A stretch of DNA of 64,000 bases, taken from Knufia peltigerae. Lineage: Eukaryota > Ascomycota > Eurotiomycetes > Chaetothyriales > Trichomeriaceae. The notes beneath the pieces were generated by a model. That model was not told the DNA's origin and made no database searches. It worked only from the letters and a program-made list of their open reading frames with translations. Made by a program: the position numbers and the translations under genes. The stretch is taken from NCBI GenBank assembly GCA_030247855.1, contig JAPDRN010000004.1:124001-188000 (forward strand). The letters are read 5' to 3'. Every line of letters starts with the position of its first letter. Within the stretch, counting starts at the first letter, position 1. Of the stretch, positions 23,091-33,888 are shown piece by piece.

Positions 23091-26000
23091 TCATCTTCTC
23101 ACCACGCTCGGACCCGTCATTCTACCACCACCGGCAAGTAGACTCTGTCGTACAATCATCTCTGCTGCCGCGGCAGCCGCAAGACGTTCCTTTTGTCGTG
23201 ATCGATCTCTGAGGTAGCCAGTTGCTTCAGGCCTCATTCGGAGAATGCGTAGAATCATATCATCGTTCGGATCGGCTTGTGCAGCTTTCCACTTCTCCTC
23301 CTTGGCTTTGCGCATGGTCCCCAAGTTCCTCGAAAGCATGATGCTCTTAGCACGTCTTGCACCCGCGATGCCGCCCGGGTTGAGCAGCGCACCACCGCCC
23401 ATGGTTCCCAGGTTCGCTGGTGCACTAAACCTCGAGCGCTGCATTTGCTGACTCGCGGCGGTCGCGGATGCCATACGTTCCGACTCTCGGATGAGACTGT
23501 CGGTCGGCTCGAAATAAAAGAAATTCAGCATTTGGAGCTCATGATATTTTGGATTCTTCAAGACATTCAACGGTACACCATTGGCTTCACCAGTATCTTC
23601 GTCCACAGCGTTGAAGAACTCGAAGAGGCTTTGTAACCATTTGAAGACAATGTCAAGTTCTTGTTGCGTCAAAGCCTTCTGCTGTGATGGTTTGTCGGAC
23701 AAAGGAGGTACAAGTAGACCTTCAACAGTCACCAGCACTTCTTTCCAGATCCGTGTCATCACAGCAATCATGGCTTCCCCAGTCAGAGTTTGCTGCATTA
23801 TAGCAAAATTGTCGTCAAAATAGTCAAACAGGGGCTTGAGGGCGTTGAGGATCTCGGCGTCGGTTGGCATTGTTGATGCTGGCATCACTGAAGCACGGTT
23901 CCGCGCAAAATAGCTGGAGACTGTTGAAATGGATATGCCACGGTTGAGGAGAGATCTCAGCGCTCGTCGAGAGAGACAATGATTGATATAGGCGGACAGC
24001 TTGTCGGTGATTTTCCTCGTCATGTCTCGTTGAGTTCTCTGCAGGGTTCGGAAGGCCTTGCCAAAGTAAAATTGGATGTCATCTCGTTCACCTTCCATGC
24101 TTACACGAACCATAAGTCGACCTTGAGTGTCGAGGTCCAACCAATACTCGCGAGGCAGAAAGTCGCTGAAATGTGATGGGTCCAACTTGAGGGAGGTTCG
24201 TCCAACATAGTCGTGGTCACCAACTGCATCCCAGTCCCAGATGGTAGCGATGAGGTTCAAAGGGCCTTGCGTCGTAATGTCAACTGACTCGTCCCAGCGC
24301 GGGTTCAAATTTCGGTAGATGATCCTACTCTTTGACAGTCGCTTCTGATACTCGTCGGTCAGAACCACATACGGGTCACTGAACCCGTTGACATCACAAG
24401 CTTTCAGGTCCTCGGCCTCTACAATCTTGATGGTGAATACATAATTCGTCGTCCTCCGAGGCCGTTGAGCAGCGGGAGGAGCATACTTCTTTATTACCTC
24501 GGCACATGCGTCAACATTGACTTCCTGCTCGAGTTTGTCCCACTGCTGGATGGCAAAAGAGATGTTGTTCAATTTCACAAAAGATTGAGGGTAAAACTGG
24601 AAAGGCTCCACTCTTTCTTTGTTGTTCCATGTGTCTTTTGCCAGTTGTACCCATTTCTCCTGTCTGGTCATGTTGGCAGCGGCTTCTTGTTCCGGGGTCA
24701 GTCGATCCATCTCTTTACTGAACATCTGATCCAACAATTCACAATACCTCGAGACACCATTGCCTATCGCCTTCGAGACAGCTGTGAGAAACTTCGCATA
24801 TGTCAAGTCATCGTCCCAGTTAAGTTGGCCTATTTGATCGATAATCTGATTGAAAGAGCTGAAGATATCCATGACCGACGTTGAATGACGCTCATCCTCA
24901 GTCGGTACCTGGCCCGGGTTTTGGGTTCTCATAGTGAACGTATCATGTTTGACTGCACCTTCAACCCAACCAATGACTTGTTCTTCGGTAGTACGGATCC
25001 ATTTCCAGACAAAGTCTGCCAGTAGATCTTCCAGCTTGTACGGGAATGGACGATGCGGTAGAGCATCGGCGTGAACTCGTCGAAATTCGCTAAGCTCCTT
25101 GTAGAGGTCGAATCCGTCTTGAATGGGAATGTCTACTTGATTCCTCTGAGCAGTGTTGAGTACTGATTCAACTATCGCCTTCGAATCCTCTGCAAACGCT
25201 GGAAGGGTGCAATTGAGTAGAATCATCAGAGGATTGATGCCAAAGATCTCTGGATTCTTTCGAAACCTCTTCTGAACTTTCTCGGCAAGTTTTAATACAC
25301 CAGTTGCCACCTGCTGAATGTGGTAAAACTCCCATTTTTCGTTCTCTTGAGGCAGCTCCTTGTCGAGAAGATTGTCATATAATTTTCGAGCTTCAGCTGC
25401 AAGACCATCAATGGCTGCATTCTTGAAATTTTGAAAATCTTCCGCATTTTGTGCAAAGTTGGGATCACTTTTGATGTGTTCGTCAATAATAGCCATAATC
25501 ATACCCAGTTTTGGCAAATGAGCCTTGTCTGCAAAGGAGGTCATGATTGTCTCGTAAAGGTCTCGAAGCAGTGCCTCATGTAGGGCACTGAGTATTTTGC
25601 CCATCAAGGCAAAGTCGGATATCGTCCAATTATATCGATCATAGAGGACCGAACTCATAATGAGGGATGCTCTCTTGTTTTTGGAATCATCTTGCAGAGG
25701 CTCCTTCACATAATTGAAGGCCCCGTCCAGCATTTCCAACCCAATGGCCTGTTCCACAAACTTCTCACGGACAACATCCAGAAAAAGTACAATTCGAGTA
25801 AACTTGGGTATTCGCCATCTCAAAGCAATCTCGTTGAGCAACTGTGTGGTCTTTTTCGAAAACAATTGACCATTTGCTCCATCATTCGTATCATCGTTAA
25901 GGTCGTGATTGAGAGCCTGCAGCATTATCGTTCGAAACATGGCTCTGGCATCTGAGGGTATAAAAGTATAAACGTGGCCTGGTTCACTTTCGCGCTGGGC

Positions 26001-27197
26001 CGATTCCGCATTCAAATCAAGCGAGCCCAGATCTGCCGGCAGATCTAGGACATAAGAGGAGGAGTCATTGGAGAGAAGTTTCGATACTTCTGCATAGTGA
26101 GACTCCGTGGAAATGGGGCCAGCACCTTGAGGATTGAATTGTGGCAGGCTCCCGCCTGGAGTGCTTTTAGCCAAGTCGGGATTTGCTTGTACAATCGCAA
26201 GCATAAGCTGAGAAAGATCTGGCCCTTCGGTTTTTTTCCAGAATTCGTATGCTTCTTGAGTGTCGAAATCGCCGGAATTGAGAGTCAATTTGGTGCCAAG
26301 GTTGAGGTGTTGCTGGTATGTCTTCAAATCTTGAAGCGCCGCTTTTTCGGTCCAGACAGGTTTGTGTTTGTCGATGTCTGACTTCATCATGGTGTTGGTC
26401 AAGCCGAAGATTCGCCCGACCACCTGTACCAAAGGCATGTCCTTGATATCATAGCTGAGCGGCACCATTTCTTCCACCACACTGCTCTGTCCGTTGATTT
26501 GTGCGGCAGCCAGATTTTCATCTCCTTTGAGCAGCTTCGACTCGAACGTCTGTAATCGGGACGCCAACTCAGGCTTATCCTTTGCCCAGTCTCGGTCTTT
26601 CAGTATGAGACTCAAAAGGCGGACGAAGAGCGCAACATGACGGTCGACCATACGCTTCACCCCGTCGTCACCAGGTGGCTTTCCACGTTGCAGCTCTTTC
26701 GTTGTGTTAGAAAAGAAGATCAATACCAGGTCCTCAACTCTTCTATCCGCATCCATCCGCTTTTTGAACGAAGGGTCCGACAGTGTGTTGAGGAAAATGG
26801 CGAAGGTCCGCTTGACCACCGCATCTTGGTATTCCGGGCGCCTCTCTTTGCCAATGAGGATACCTTGCAACCTCTTCTCCAGTTCTTTGATAAAGTCATG
26901 AGGAAACCTTGTACTTTTGGAGTCTCGCACAATGGTGAAATCGTTCATCAAGTCATGGAAGGAGGAGGAAGTGGTTGCGCGGTGGACGGCAGGTCTGTTT
27001 TCGACATGTTTCTTGCGGAACGTACGAGGCTGAAGCAAGTAGGAGAGATAGGCAACCCTTAACGCATACAGATAGGCATCATTTATGCTGATGGATTTTC
27101 TGCGAACCCTGGAGGACTCTCTAGACACCCTATCCCCGTTTCGCAGGCTGTTGACGCTCCGACTGGGCGCTTTCGAGCGGTGGGAGGATTGGGACAT
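23091..27197 (-). CDS. Munc13/Git1-like protein with MHD1, C2 and MHD2
   Basis: A single-exon minus-strand gene of 1,368 residues. The order is a basic Ser-rich N-terminus (SRSVNSLRNGDRVSRESSR), a long helical DUF810/MUN-like region, an MHD1-type stretch around 690-830 (LLADFVWKWIRTTEEQVIGWVEGAV), a C2 domain at about 918-1020 (VFTIKIVEAEDLKACDVNGFSDPYVVL; WDWDAVGDHDYVG carries the Ca2+/phospholipid-loop Asp residues), then MHD2 at about 1100-1240. Fission-yeast relatives are Git1 (cAMP/PKA glucose signalling) and Ync13 (exo- and endocytosis at the division site). A role in membrane trafficking, with C2 binding the plasma membrane, is inferred. Absence of introns over 4.1 kb is notable for this genome. 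The start ATG at 27197 is the first in frame. Confidence 0.88.
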   Translation of the reverse strand: MSQSSHRSKAPSRSVNSLRNGDRVSRESSRVRRKSISINDAYLYALRVAYLSYLLQPRTFRKKHVENRPAVHRATTSSSFHDLMNDFTIVRDSKSTRFPHDFIKELEKRLQGILIGKERRPEYQDAVVKRTFAIFLNTLSDPSFKKRMDADRRVEDLVLIFFSNTTKELQRGKPPGDDGVKRMVDRHVALFVRLLSLILKDRDWAKDKPELASRLQTFESKLLKGDENLAAAQINGQSSVVEEMVPLSYDIKDMPLVQVVGRIFGLTNTMMKSDIDKHKPVWTEKAALQDLKTYQQHLNLGTKLTLNSGDFDTQEAYEFWKKTEGPDLSQLMLAIVQANPDLAKSTPGGSLPQFNPQGAGPISTESHYAEVSKLLSNDSSSYVLDLPADLGSLDLNAESAQRESEPGHVYTFIPSDARAMFRTIMLQALNHDLNDDTNDGANGQLFSKKTTQLLNEIALRWRIPKFTRIVLFLDVVREKFVEQAIGLEMLDGAFNYVKEPLQDDSKNKRASLIMSSVLYDRYNWTISDFALMGKILSALHEALLRDLYETIMTSFADKAHLPKLGMIMAIIDEHIKSDPNFAQNAEDFQNFKNAAIDGLAAEARKLYDNLLDKELPQENEKWEFYHIQQVATGVLKLAEKVQKRFRKNPEIFGINPLMILLNCTLPAFAEDSKAIVESVLNTAQRNQVDIPIQDGFDLYKELSEFRRVHADALPHRPFPYKLEDLLADFVWKWIRTTEEQVIGWVEGAVKHDTFTMRTQNPGQVPTEDERHSTSVMDIFSSFNQIIDQIGQLNWDDDLTYAKFLTAVSKAIGNGVSRYCELLDQMFSKEMDRLTPEQEAAANMTRQEKWVQLAKDTWNNKERVEPFQFYPQSFVKLNNISFAIQQWDKLEQEVNVDACAEVIKKYAPPAAQRPRRTTNYVFTIKIVEAEDLKACDVNGFSDPYVVLTDEYQKRLSKSRIIYRNLNPRWDESVDITTQGPLNLIATIWDWDAVGDHDYVGRTSLKLDPSHFSDFLPREYWLDLDTQGRLMVRVSMEGERDDIQFYFGKAFRTLQRTQRDMTRKITDKLSAYINHCLSRRALRSLLNRGISISTVSSYFARNRASVMPASTMPTDAEILNALKPLFDYFDDNFAIMQQTLTGEAMIAVMTRIWKEVLVTVEGLLVPPLSDKPSQQKALTQQELDIVFKWLQSLFEFFNAVDEDTGEANGVPLNVLKNPKYHELQMLNFFYFEPTDSLIRESERMASATAASQQMQRSRFSAPANLGTMGGGALLNPGGIAGARRAKSIMLSRNLGTMRKAKEEKWKAAQADPNDDMILRILRMRPEATGYLRDRSRQKERLAAAAAAEMIVRQSLLAGGGRMTGPSVVRR

Positions 27198-28021
27198 ATG
27201 GCGGGCATAGAACCAAAAATCGCTAAAGAACGAGAGACAACGAGAGGGAGAAAGAGAGAAGAGAGACTCAAAGTTAGAAAATGTGCAAGGAAGACCTTAT
27301 GCTGCGGCTCGTGATTGCGTGGTGGAACAGGATCAGCCTGCTTTTACTCCGTAGAGACTCAAGACGACGCAGGAAGGGAGTGCGCCTAAGTCTGACTACC
27401 AGGGGGCGACAGTGGCGGGGAACTTGTAGAAGAAGAAGCAGTAAGTCAACTTCGCCTCATGTCTTATCATTGCGTTGAGTAGTTTTGTAACAATGAGAAA
27501 AGAGAGTCTTGGGCCACAGCTACGAGGAGAGTGATCTTGCTGATCTCAACACGACTGTGTAGTCATTCATGACACGCTCTTCGATGCAAGCCTGATCCCT
27601 GTGTGATGAATTGTGCTTCGCTGGTTTCAGATTTCGGGAAGTGACAACCGACCTCCACCTCACGTGCCATACAGGCACCTAAATATACCGTCTCCAGCGC
27701 CGCAGCCACGGCTCACCAGTGATTCAATATGCGGGGGATTGGCTTGTCTGAGTACGACAACGTGCGGCAGATTCTGAAGCAGCAGCCTTGTGGAAAGGTT
27801 GTCGCAATTTGAACTCAAGACACATATGAAGTGAGCAGCCCGTACAAAAGCTCCTGCGCCGCTGCCGTGTGTGGCTCAGGCAATGGCACATGACTGAGAA
27901 CGCCCATGCGCGAACCGAGGTCTGGCTATGTTCTCTGCACTCCTCTGGGTACAACAGTATTTGTATATGTATCAGGATCATCACCAGGTAAGCATTTCGG
28001 TCATCTGCGCACGTTAACACC
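27198..28021. other. Divergent intergenic, 824 bp
   Basis: Shared promoter region of the Munc13-like gene (minus) and the dehydrogenase gene (plus). No TATA box or RNA gene is clearly recognisable. Confidence 0.45.
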
Positions 28022-28900
28022 ATGCAGATCAAGAACCGCACCTTCATCGTCAGCGGAGGCTCCAGTGGCCTCGGACTAGCCACCACTTTGATCTTTTTGC
28101 AGAATGGCGCCAATGTCTCTATCCTCGATCTGAATCCTCCTCCCTCCGATGCGTCGTCGCTCCTTAACACATCCAAGGTCATCTTCAACAAGACCAATGT
28201 CGCTTCTACCGAATCCTTACAGGCCGCACTGAAGAGCACGTTGTCATGGACTCAAGAAACCCACATGCCTCTCTCGGGCGTGATATGCTGCGCTGGTATC
28301 GGAACCGCTGCGCTCTCCCTCCCAAAACAAGACCCCTCCGCCACACATGAGTCGGTGAAATACATGGACATGTCAGTGTTTGACCGAACGCTGACCATCA
28401 ATGTGCGAGGCACCGTGGACCTGATCCGTCTGGCCGTGCCACACATGGCATTGAATCAACCGTGGGGCCCTGATGGTGAACGAGGCATCATTGTCGTGGT
28501 CTCTTCAGTCGCAGCCTACGAAGGGCAAGTAGGGCAATTGGCCTACAGCGCAAGCAAGGGTGCTGTCAGGAGTATTGTGTTACCACTGGCGAGAGAATTG
28601 GGGCAGAAGGCAGGTATTCGAGCGTTGGGCATTGCGCCTGGTGTCTTCCAGACGGGAATGACCGCGCCAGTGAAGAAGAAGACTGCCGCAGCGCCAGCCA
28701 AAAAGGAGGGAGTCGAAAGCAAGCCGAAGGGTAGCACTGGTTCTCGTGCATCAATCAATACTGAGATGATCCAGTACCCAATGCGCATGGGGAGAGGGGA
28801 CGAATTCGCCCGTCTCGTCAAAGAAATGGTTGAGAACCCCATGCTCAACGGTATTGTTATACGTCTCGACGGCGCGGTTAGAATGCCTAGCCGGCTGTGA
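28022..28900 (+). CDS. Short-chain dehydrogenase, HSD10-like
   Basis: A single-exon protein of 292 residues. Classical SDR features are the NAD-binding GGSSGLG (12-18), NVRG (127-130), catalytic Ser in VVSSVAAYEGQVGQ (161/162), and Tyr175-x3-Lys179 in YSASK. The C-terminal EFARLVKEMVENPMLNGIVIRLDGAVRM closely fits 3-hydroxyacyl-CoA dehydrogenase type 2 (HSD17B10/HSD10), a mitochondrial enzyme of isoleucine and short-chain fatty-acid oxidation. No obvious mitochondrial presequence is present, although HSD10 itself uses an uncleaved N-terminus. Residues about 216-245 hold a Lys/Ala/Gly-rich insertion (PVKKKTAAAPAKK...) inside the substrate-binding loop after PGVFQTGM, where relatives have a short helix. 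It could be another SDR, but the C-terminal signature favours HSD10. Confidence 0.88.
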   Translation: MQIKNRTFIVSGGSSGLGLATTLIFLQNGANVSILDLNPPPSDASSLLNTSKVIFNKTNVASTESLQAALKSTLSWTQETHMPLSGVICCAGIGTAALSLPKQDPSATHESVKYMDMSVFDRTLTINVRGTVDLIRLAVPHMALNQPWGPDGERGIIVVVSSVAAYEGQVGQLAYSASKGAVRSIVLPLARELGQKAGIRALGIAPGVFQTGMTAPVKKKTAAAPAKKEGVESKPKGSTGSRASINTEMIQYPMRMGRGDEFARLVKEMVENPMLNGIVIRLDGAVRMPSRL

Positions 28901-29119
28901 TGCAACGCATATCAGGGGATTGTACTGCCGTACCTCTTAGAGCGTGATCTTGGAAATCAGAATAGAAACAACTCAAAGTCGAAATATTGCAAATCTTTGT
29001 ACCTAGGTATTTAATCATATTCTACATCATACACCACATAAAGCAATCGTCACGATCCCCAGGATCACCACACCTTTTGGGGGAGGTTTCCTCGAGGTTG
29101 AGAAGAGTCCCCGCGCACT

Positions 29120-29758
29120 TCACTTCAACTCGGGAAAAGGTCTCACGAAGTGAGCAGGGCAATGATAACCGTAGCCGCCCTTCATCTCCTGCTTCTTGAG
29201 GTAATCCTGGTGGTAGTCTTCAGCGTCGTACCACTGTGTGGCTCTCAGGATTTCCGTGGTGATGGGTTTTCCCTTGTACCACTGCTCGCCGACTTTTTCC
29301 TTCACCTCGGTCGCGATCTTGGCCTGCTCGTCGTCCTCGGCGAAGACGGCGGACCGGTACTGGGTGCCCGTGTCGGCCCCCTGCCGGTTCATGGTCGTCG
29401 GGTCGTGCATCTTGAAAAAGTACTCGACCAGTTGTCGGTACGTGACCCTGTCCGGGTCGAAGACGACGAGGAGCGACTCGGCGTGGCCCGTCCTCCCCGA
29501 ACACACGGCCTCGTACGAGGGGGCCTCGGTCTTTCCGCCAGTGTATCCCACGCGGCAGTCCAGCAACCCTTTACCGTTGCCCCAGTCCTTGCGGTAGAGT
29601 TCCTCCAGACCCCAAAAGCAGCCCCCGGCGAAGATGGCCCGTTGGGAGTTGGCGGGGAACTGCGCCACGGCCAGGGCGTCGGGTTGGAGGGACATGTGGG
29701 CGGACGAGGACAATGGTCGGAGGAACCGAGATAGGAACCCGGGCATCTGAAAGGCCAT
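29120..29758 (-). CDS. msrA: Peptide methionine sulfoxide reductase A
   Basis: A single-exon protein of 212 residues that reduces methionine-S-sulfoxide in proteins. The active site is GGCFWG with catalytic Cys47, followed by GYTGG, GHAE, the FF-x-HDPTTMNRQGADTGTQYRS block, and a candidate resolving Cys200 in GYHCPAHF. Residues 1-21 (basic, hydrophobic, Ser-rich, RFLRPLSSS) look like a mitochondrial presequence, and Met22 would give a cytosolic form. Two products from one gene are therefore possible (inference). It converges on the HSD10-like gene, with 219 bp between the stops. Confidence 0.95.
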   Translation of the reverse strand: MAFQMPGFLSRFLRPLSSSAHMSLQPDALAVAQFPANSQRAIFAGGCFWGLEELYRKDWGNGKGLLDCRVGYTGGKTEAPSYEAVCSGRTGHAESLLVVFDPDRVTYRQLVEYFFKMHDPTTMNRQGADTGTQYRSAVFAEDDEQAKIATEVKEKVGEQWYKGKPITTEILRATQWYDAEDYHQDYLKKQEMKGGYGYHCPAHFVRPFPELK

Positions 29759-30806
29759 GGAGAGAGACGCGAGGAGGATGAGGAGGAGGCCGAGGTAATG
29801 GAGCGTTTTGTAGTTGTCTTGTTGGTCGTCACTCGGTTAAGCGGTTCGGTGGGACGAAGATGGCGACACAGGAGGGGTACGATGATGGGTGACGGTGGTT
29901 GTTGATAAACCCTGGTAAGTCTTTTGGCGTCGGCTTTTACTAGAACTTCTGTGGAAGAGTAGTTGAGTGTGTACAGGATGAGGAGTAGCAAGAACTTATA
30001 TACGCAGTCTATCGAAGTGTGTAAAGTTCCATAAACTTCGAGACTCGGAAGTCCAGCACGTCATACAGTAATAGTCTGTACAAGTATCCGATGCGGGCAA
30101 ATAATAATAATGACAATTTCTACATATTGGGGGCGCAGCAGTTGAAACGAGTGCTAGGGCTCTAGGTAAGTATGTACCTAACAAACGGTGCCCATAACCC
30201 TCAATTACCTACGGAGTGCTATTTGTGCCCTTTGAAGAAACTTTGGTTTACTTAATCCCATCGGCGGCAAATTATGACAATTACTTCCAGCACCCCTTGC
30301 GTTTTTCGACCAACAAATCACTTTGGTAGACTTTTACTGGTATCCCTACCCCTACGTTGATTACGCTATCTAGAATTCCTACTACCGAACAATATTTGTG
30401 CTGTTCGAAAGACCTGTCGTCCAATGATCACCTCTTTTAAAGGATGCCAGGCCCTTAAGAGACAATTAAAATGGTCTACACGCTCGTCATGTCGAATGCA
30501 TAATATCTCTCAAAAAGTATCAATCCTCATTGAATGATGATTCCAAGCAAAAAGACTTATCGTTAGTCATAAAAGGTCTTGTTCTAAAACTCGAACATGA
30601 GCAGACCGCTACTAATTACAAGGACCCCCTGGTGGCGCTGTTGTTGAAGGTGAACATCATGTCAACTCCGGTCAAAGATGCGCAGCCCATACCAAGGCCT
30701 CTGGTCCCTTCATCCGTCCTTGAGACGCCCAAGAATGCCAAAACCGAAGAAAAAGACAAGAATCCATGAACAATCCGATTCTAAGTTTTTGCTTTTGCGA
30801 CGCCCA
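29759..30806. other. Intergenic, 1.05 kb
   Basis: Holds the msrA promoter and the 3' region of the kinesin gene, both on the minus strand. AT-rich from 29990 to 30560. A 79-codon frame near 30530 lacks protein character. Short GTACCTA motifs occur near 30170. Nothing else is recognised. Confidence 0.45.
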
Positions 30807-33800
30807 TCAACGCCAGACAGCCTTTCCATTGGGCATCAGACTTCCCCTTGAAGTCGAACCCATTCTAACTCCATTACGATCATTGTTGATGGGTGTCGAT
30901 TTCACATCGCCATTCATAGTTGTTCGTCGGGCCGAATTCATGCTGAGGCTCTTCGAGTCCCTGACAATACCAGACACACGAGGGCTCAACACACCAACTT
31001 TCCACTCATTCTCTTTGTCGGTCTTGCCCAGGACCATCCTTCTAACATGGCCAGCAGCAAACATACTGTCATTAGGTGGAGATCCCGAGATGCCCGTCGC
31101 CGCTGTCGGAGATCGTCTGCGTTGAGTACGAGAGCCGATCCCAGAGCGACGAACCGAGCTTGAGCGCCTGACTGCCTCACGGATCTTCATGACTTCGTCT
31201 TTGTTGGGGTTGTTCTGGTTCTCCGTGTCTGACGACGGGTTGCTGGAACTGTCGGTGCCGATATCGAGAACGTGCTTATTAGACGGAGTCAAAGAGCGTC
31301 GATTTGTCGCTTTGCTAGGATCAATCTCTCTGAGAGGCGAAGTCTCACTATCTGAAGACGAAAGTGGGGTCATCCTAGGCGGCGGCATGGATCCCAATGG
31401 TGAACCATCATATTTCTTAGACAAGAAACCTGCTTGGAACCGACTGTTCTTCGGTTGCACCGCTAGTTGCGATTCAGGTGGTGGTGGGATTGGAGACGAT
31501 CCTGGAGACTGATCTCGGGCCTGTCCCAGGGAGCCGGTCAGGTCGGAGTCTTGTGGGACGGCAATCTCTGTAGTCGACTCCTCAGGTGAAGATGTTGCAA
31601 GCTTCTGAGGGGTCTTCTCGAACTCAGCCAATGTACCATCCTCGGTATCATCTCGCCATCTAACCGCCCGCTTTACCTTGGTGGGAGACTTTCGCTTCTT
31701 TGGAGTAAAGGACACGCCCTTCTTCGCGCTGCCGAGTAATCCTCGTCGTTTGGGAGATGCCTTGGGCGGTGAGTGCATGACGTGCATGGGGATAGCAGAC
31801 GCCATGCTGGGTCGAAGAGGGCTGAGCTCAAGCACAGAGTTGTTCAGATTCTGCCTACGTCTTTTAGGAGTGCCAGTCTTAGAGGGTGCGAATGCTTCGA
31901 CTGGGGCGAGGCTGCCGTCAGGCTTCACGATGTACGAAGCAGCACCCGAGGCTGACTTGAGCATCTTTCCAAGAATCTGTGTTGCGGCTTCGACGGCTTC
32001 GTCGACGTTCATCCTATTCAAGTTTTCGATGGCCGAGATCGTTTCGAAGTGGGCTTGCAGTAAAACCTGAATGGTAGCCGCATCGCCTGTCTTTTCGGAT
32101 TCATTGATAGCCGAAAGTGTCTCGCGTTCAGCTGTCAGCTTCAGCATCTCGACTTCGCGACGCAACATCTCGGAGTCGGTCATGTCTCCAGTATCAACTT
32201 CGCAAAGTTGCTTCAAAGAGTGGTCTAGTGCAGTGTTCATGCCTCGATCCCACGCGTTCTTTGAGACTTTTTGCTGGCAGTGGTGACGGCCACTCTCCAG
32301 TTCCATCATGATTCCTTGAGCAGTCTTCTTGATGGCGTGCATGTTTTTCAAAGGCTCTTCGTCCTCGAGCGCATCGCAGACAGTATCGAAGGCTGTGATC
32401 CATGCAGATAACATGGCGATACGTCGTCCCAACTGCTTCAACTTGATCATATTGTTGGTTCGCTCTTGTCTCTCGATGGCAGAATGTTCGTATGCACTTC
32501 TGATTCTCTGCACTCCCTCCCTTGCGATGGTTTCCTTTTTCTCGTTTAGCTTCTTGAATTTGGCAAATGCTACAGCCTCGTAGTCCTTTTGTTGGGCCTT
32601 CAATTCATTGATGAGAGCCATCTGCTCGTCAATCTTGACGAGGAAGTCCTTGACGTGTCGATTGACATTGTACACATTACGGGTGACTTTGGTCTGGATA
32701 TTCTTTGCCCTATTGGCGTATCTTAGGGTATTCTGGGTCTCATCGAAATGTGCACTGGAAGGGCTGACGCACACAATCATCACAGTCTTGCAATTCCCTC
32801 CAAGAGAAAATTTGAGCAGGCGTGTCAGCTTGGAGTTTCGATAAGGAACATGATTGCGTTTCCGAGGGTCACAGAGAGCGTTGATGCAGCTGCCGAGAGC
32901 GAGAAGAGACTTGTTTATGTTGGCACCCTCCAATAGCCGTTCTCCTCTATTTTTCGTTGCACTAGCTCTTTCGCTTCCGGCCAGGTCGATGATGCTTAAG
33001 GTTGCCATGGTGTGAGGTTCCTCGATGCCAGCATTTTTATCTTTTTGGGCAACATTGATTTGAAGTACTGCGTGGGAACGGGAAGAGGTAGCATTAGCTT
33101 CGGTGGGTGACATTGTCCGCATCTCATTTCCTTGCATGATCATGTCCATGACCTCTTGTACATTCTGTGGGTGGTGACTAGATAGCCCTGCAACGGATAC
33201 TGTTTGGTTCGCATCCTCTCTCAACATGAGACCTCCTTTTACATTGCTCGGCACCAGCAGATCGCGGATCGTCTCGTTATAAATCTCGAGGTATGACAAG
33301 GAAATATCGGTGACCTTCTCGGATGACAGTTCTGACACTCTTTCAAAGAGCTCTTGCATGGTAAGGAAGATGATGCCTGGTTGTTGAACCGTACCCGTAA
33401 TGGTGTGCGTCTTGCCACACCCTGTGGCACCGTAGGCGAAGACCGTCGCATTGTAGCCGTCCAAAACACTGTCCAGCAGTGGCCTAGTGGTTGACTCGTA
33501 CACTTCCCCTTGGGACGCATTTTCATCAAAGATTCTGTCGAAACCAAAGGTTTGGTCTTTCACTCGCTTACCGGAAGGGACGAGGGAGCGAGAGAATTTC
33601 TGTACTGGATTGTCTTCGGGAGGATCGAACACTCTAGAGAATATCTATGAGCTGAAGTCATGATTCCGCGTATCTCTCCTTTACTCACAAACATTTCTCG
33701 TCCACCACCTTGATCACTGGCCGGATGCCCTTTTGTGACAGCTTGGGTGTTGGTGCGGCCGCCAGCGAACCGTCGCCCAGAAAGATAGTCGTCTCGTCGC

Positions 33801-33888
33801 ATTTTGTCAATTGAGCAGCTTCTCTGATTGTGAAAGGTCGGACTCGGACCGTGACCGAGATCGAGGAAGCACCGCCAGACGAAGCCAT
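30807..33888 (-). CDS. kipB: Kinesin-8 motor protein (Kip3/KipB-like)
   Basis: Exons 33888-33689 and 33633-30807 (intron 55 nt, GTGAGT...TCTAG) give 1,008 residues. The N-terminal motor domain (about 1-380) has ISVTVRVRPF, FGFDRIFDENASQGEVYE, the P-loop GATGCGKT (about 135-142), switch I NATSSRSHAVLQI and switch II DLAGSERASATKN followed by NINKSLLALGSCINAL. The GATGCGKT variant (Ala for Gln) and the RIFDE context are typical of kinesin-8. Coiled coils follow (KKLNEKKETIAREGVQRI...), then a Ser/Pro/basic disordered tail for microtubule binding. Kinesin-8 motors walk to plus ends and depolymerise microtubules, setting spindle length and nuclear position. The symbol follows the Aspergillus orthologue. 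Confidence 0.92.

Noticed and set aside
29150..29734. Long frames on the plus strand over msrA
   Set aside because: Mirror of the GC-rich msrA coding strand, with no protein character of their own.
30530..30769. 79-codon frame downstream of the kinesin gene
   Set aside because: Lies in an AT-rich spacer, no homology pattern recognised, and its first codon is not ATG.
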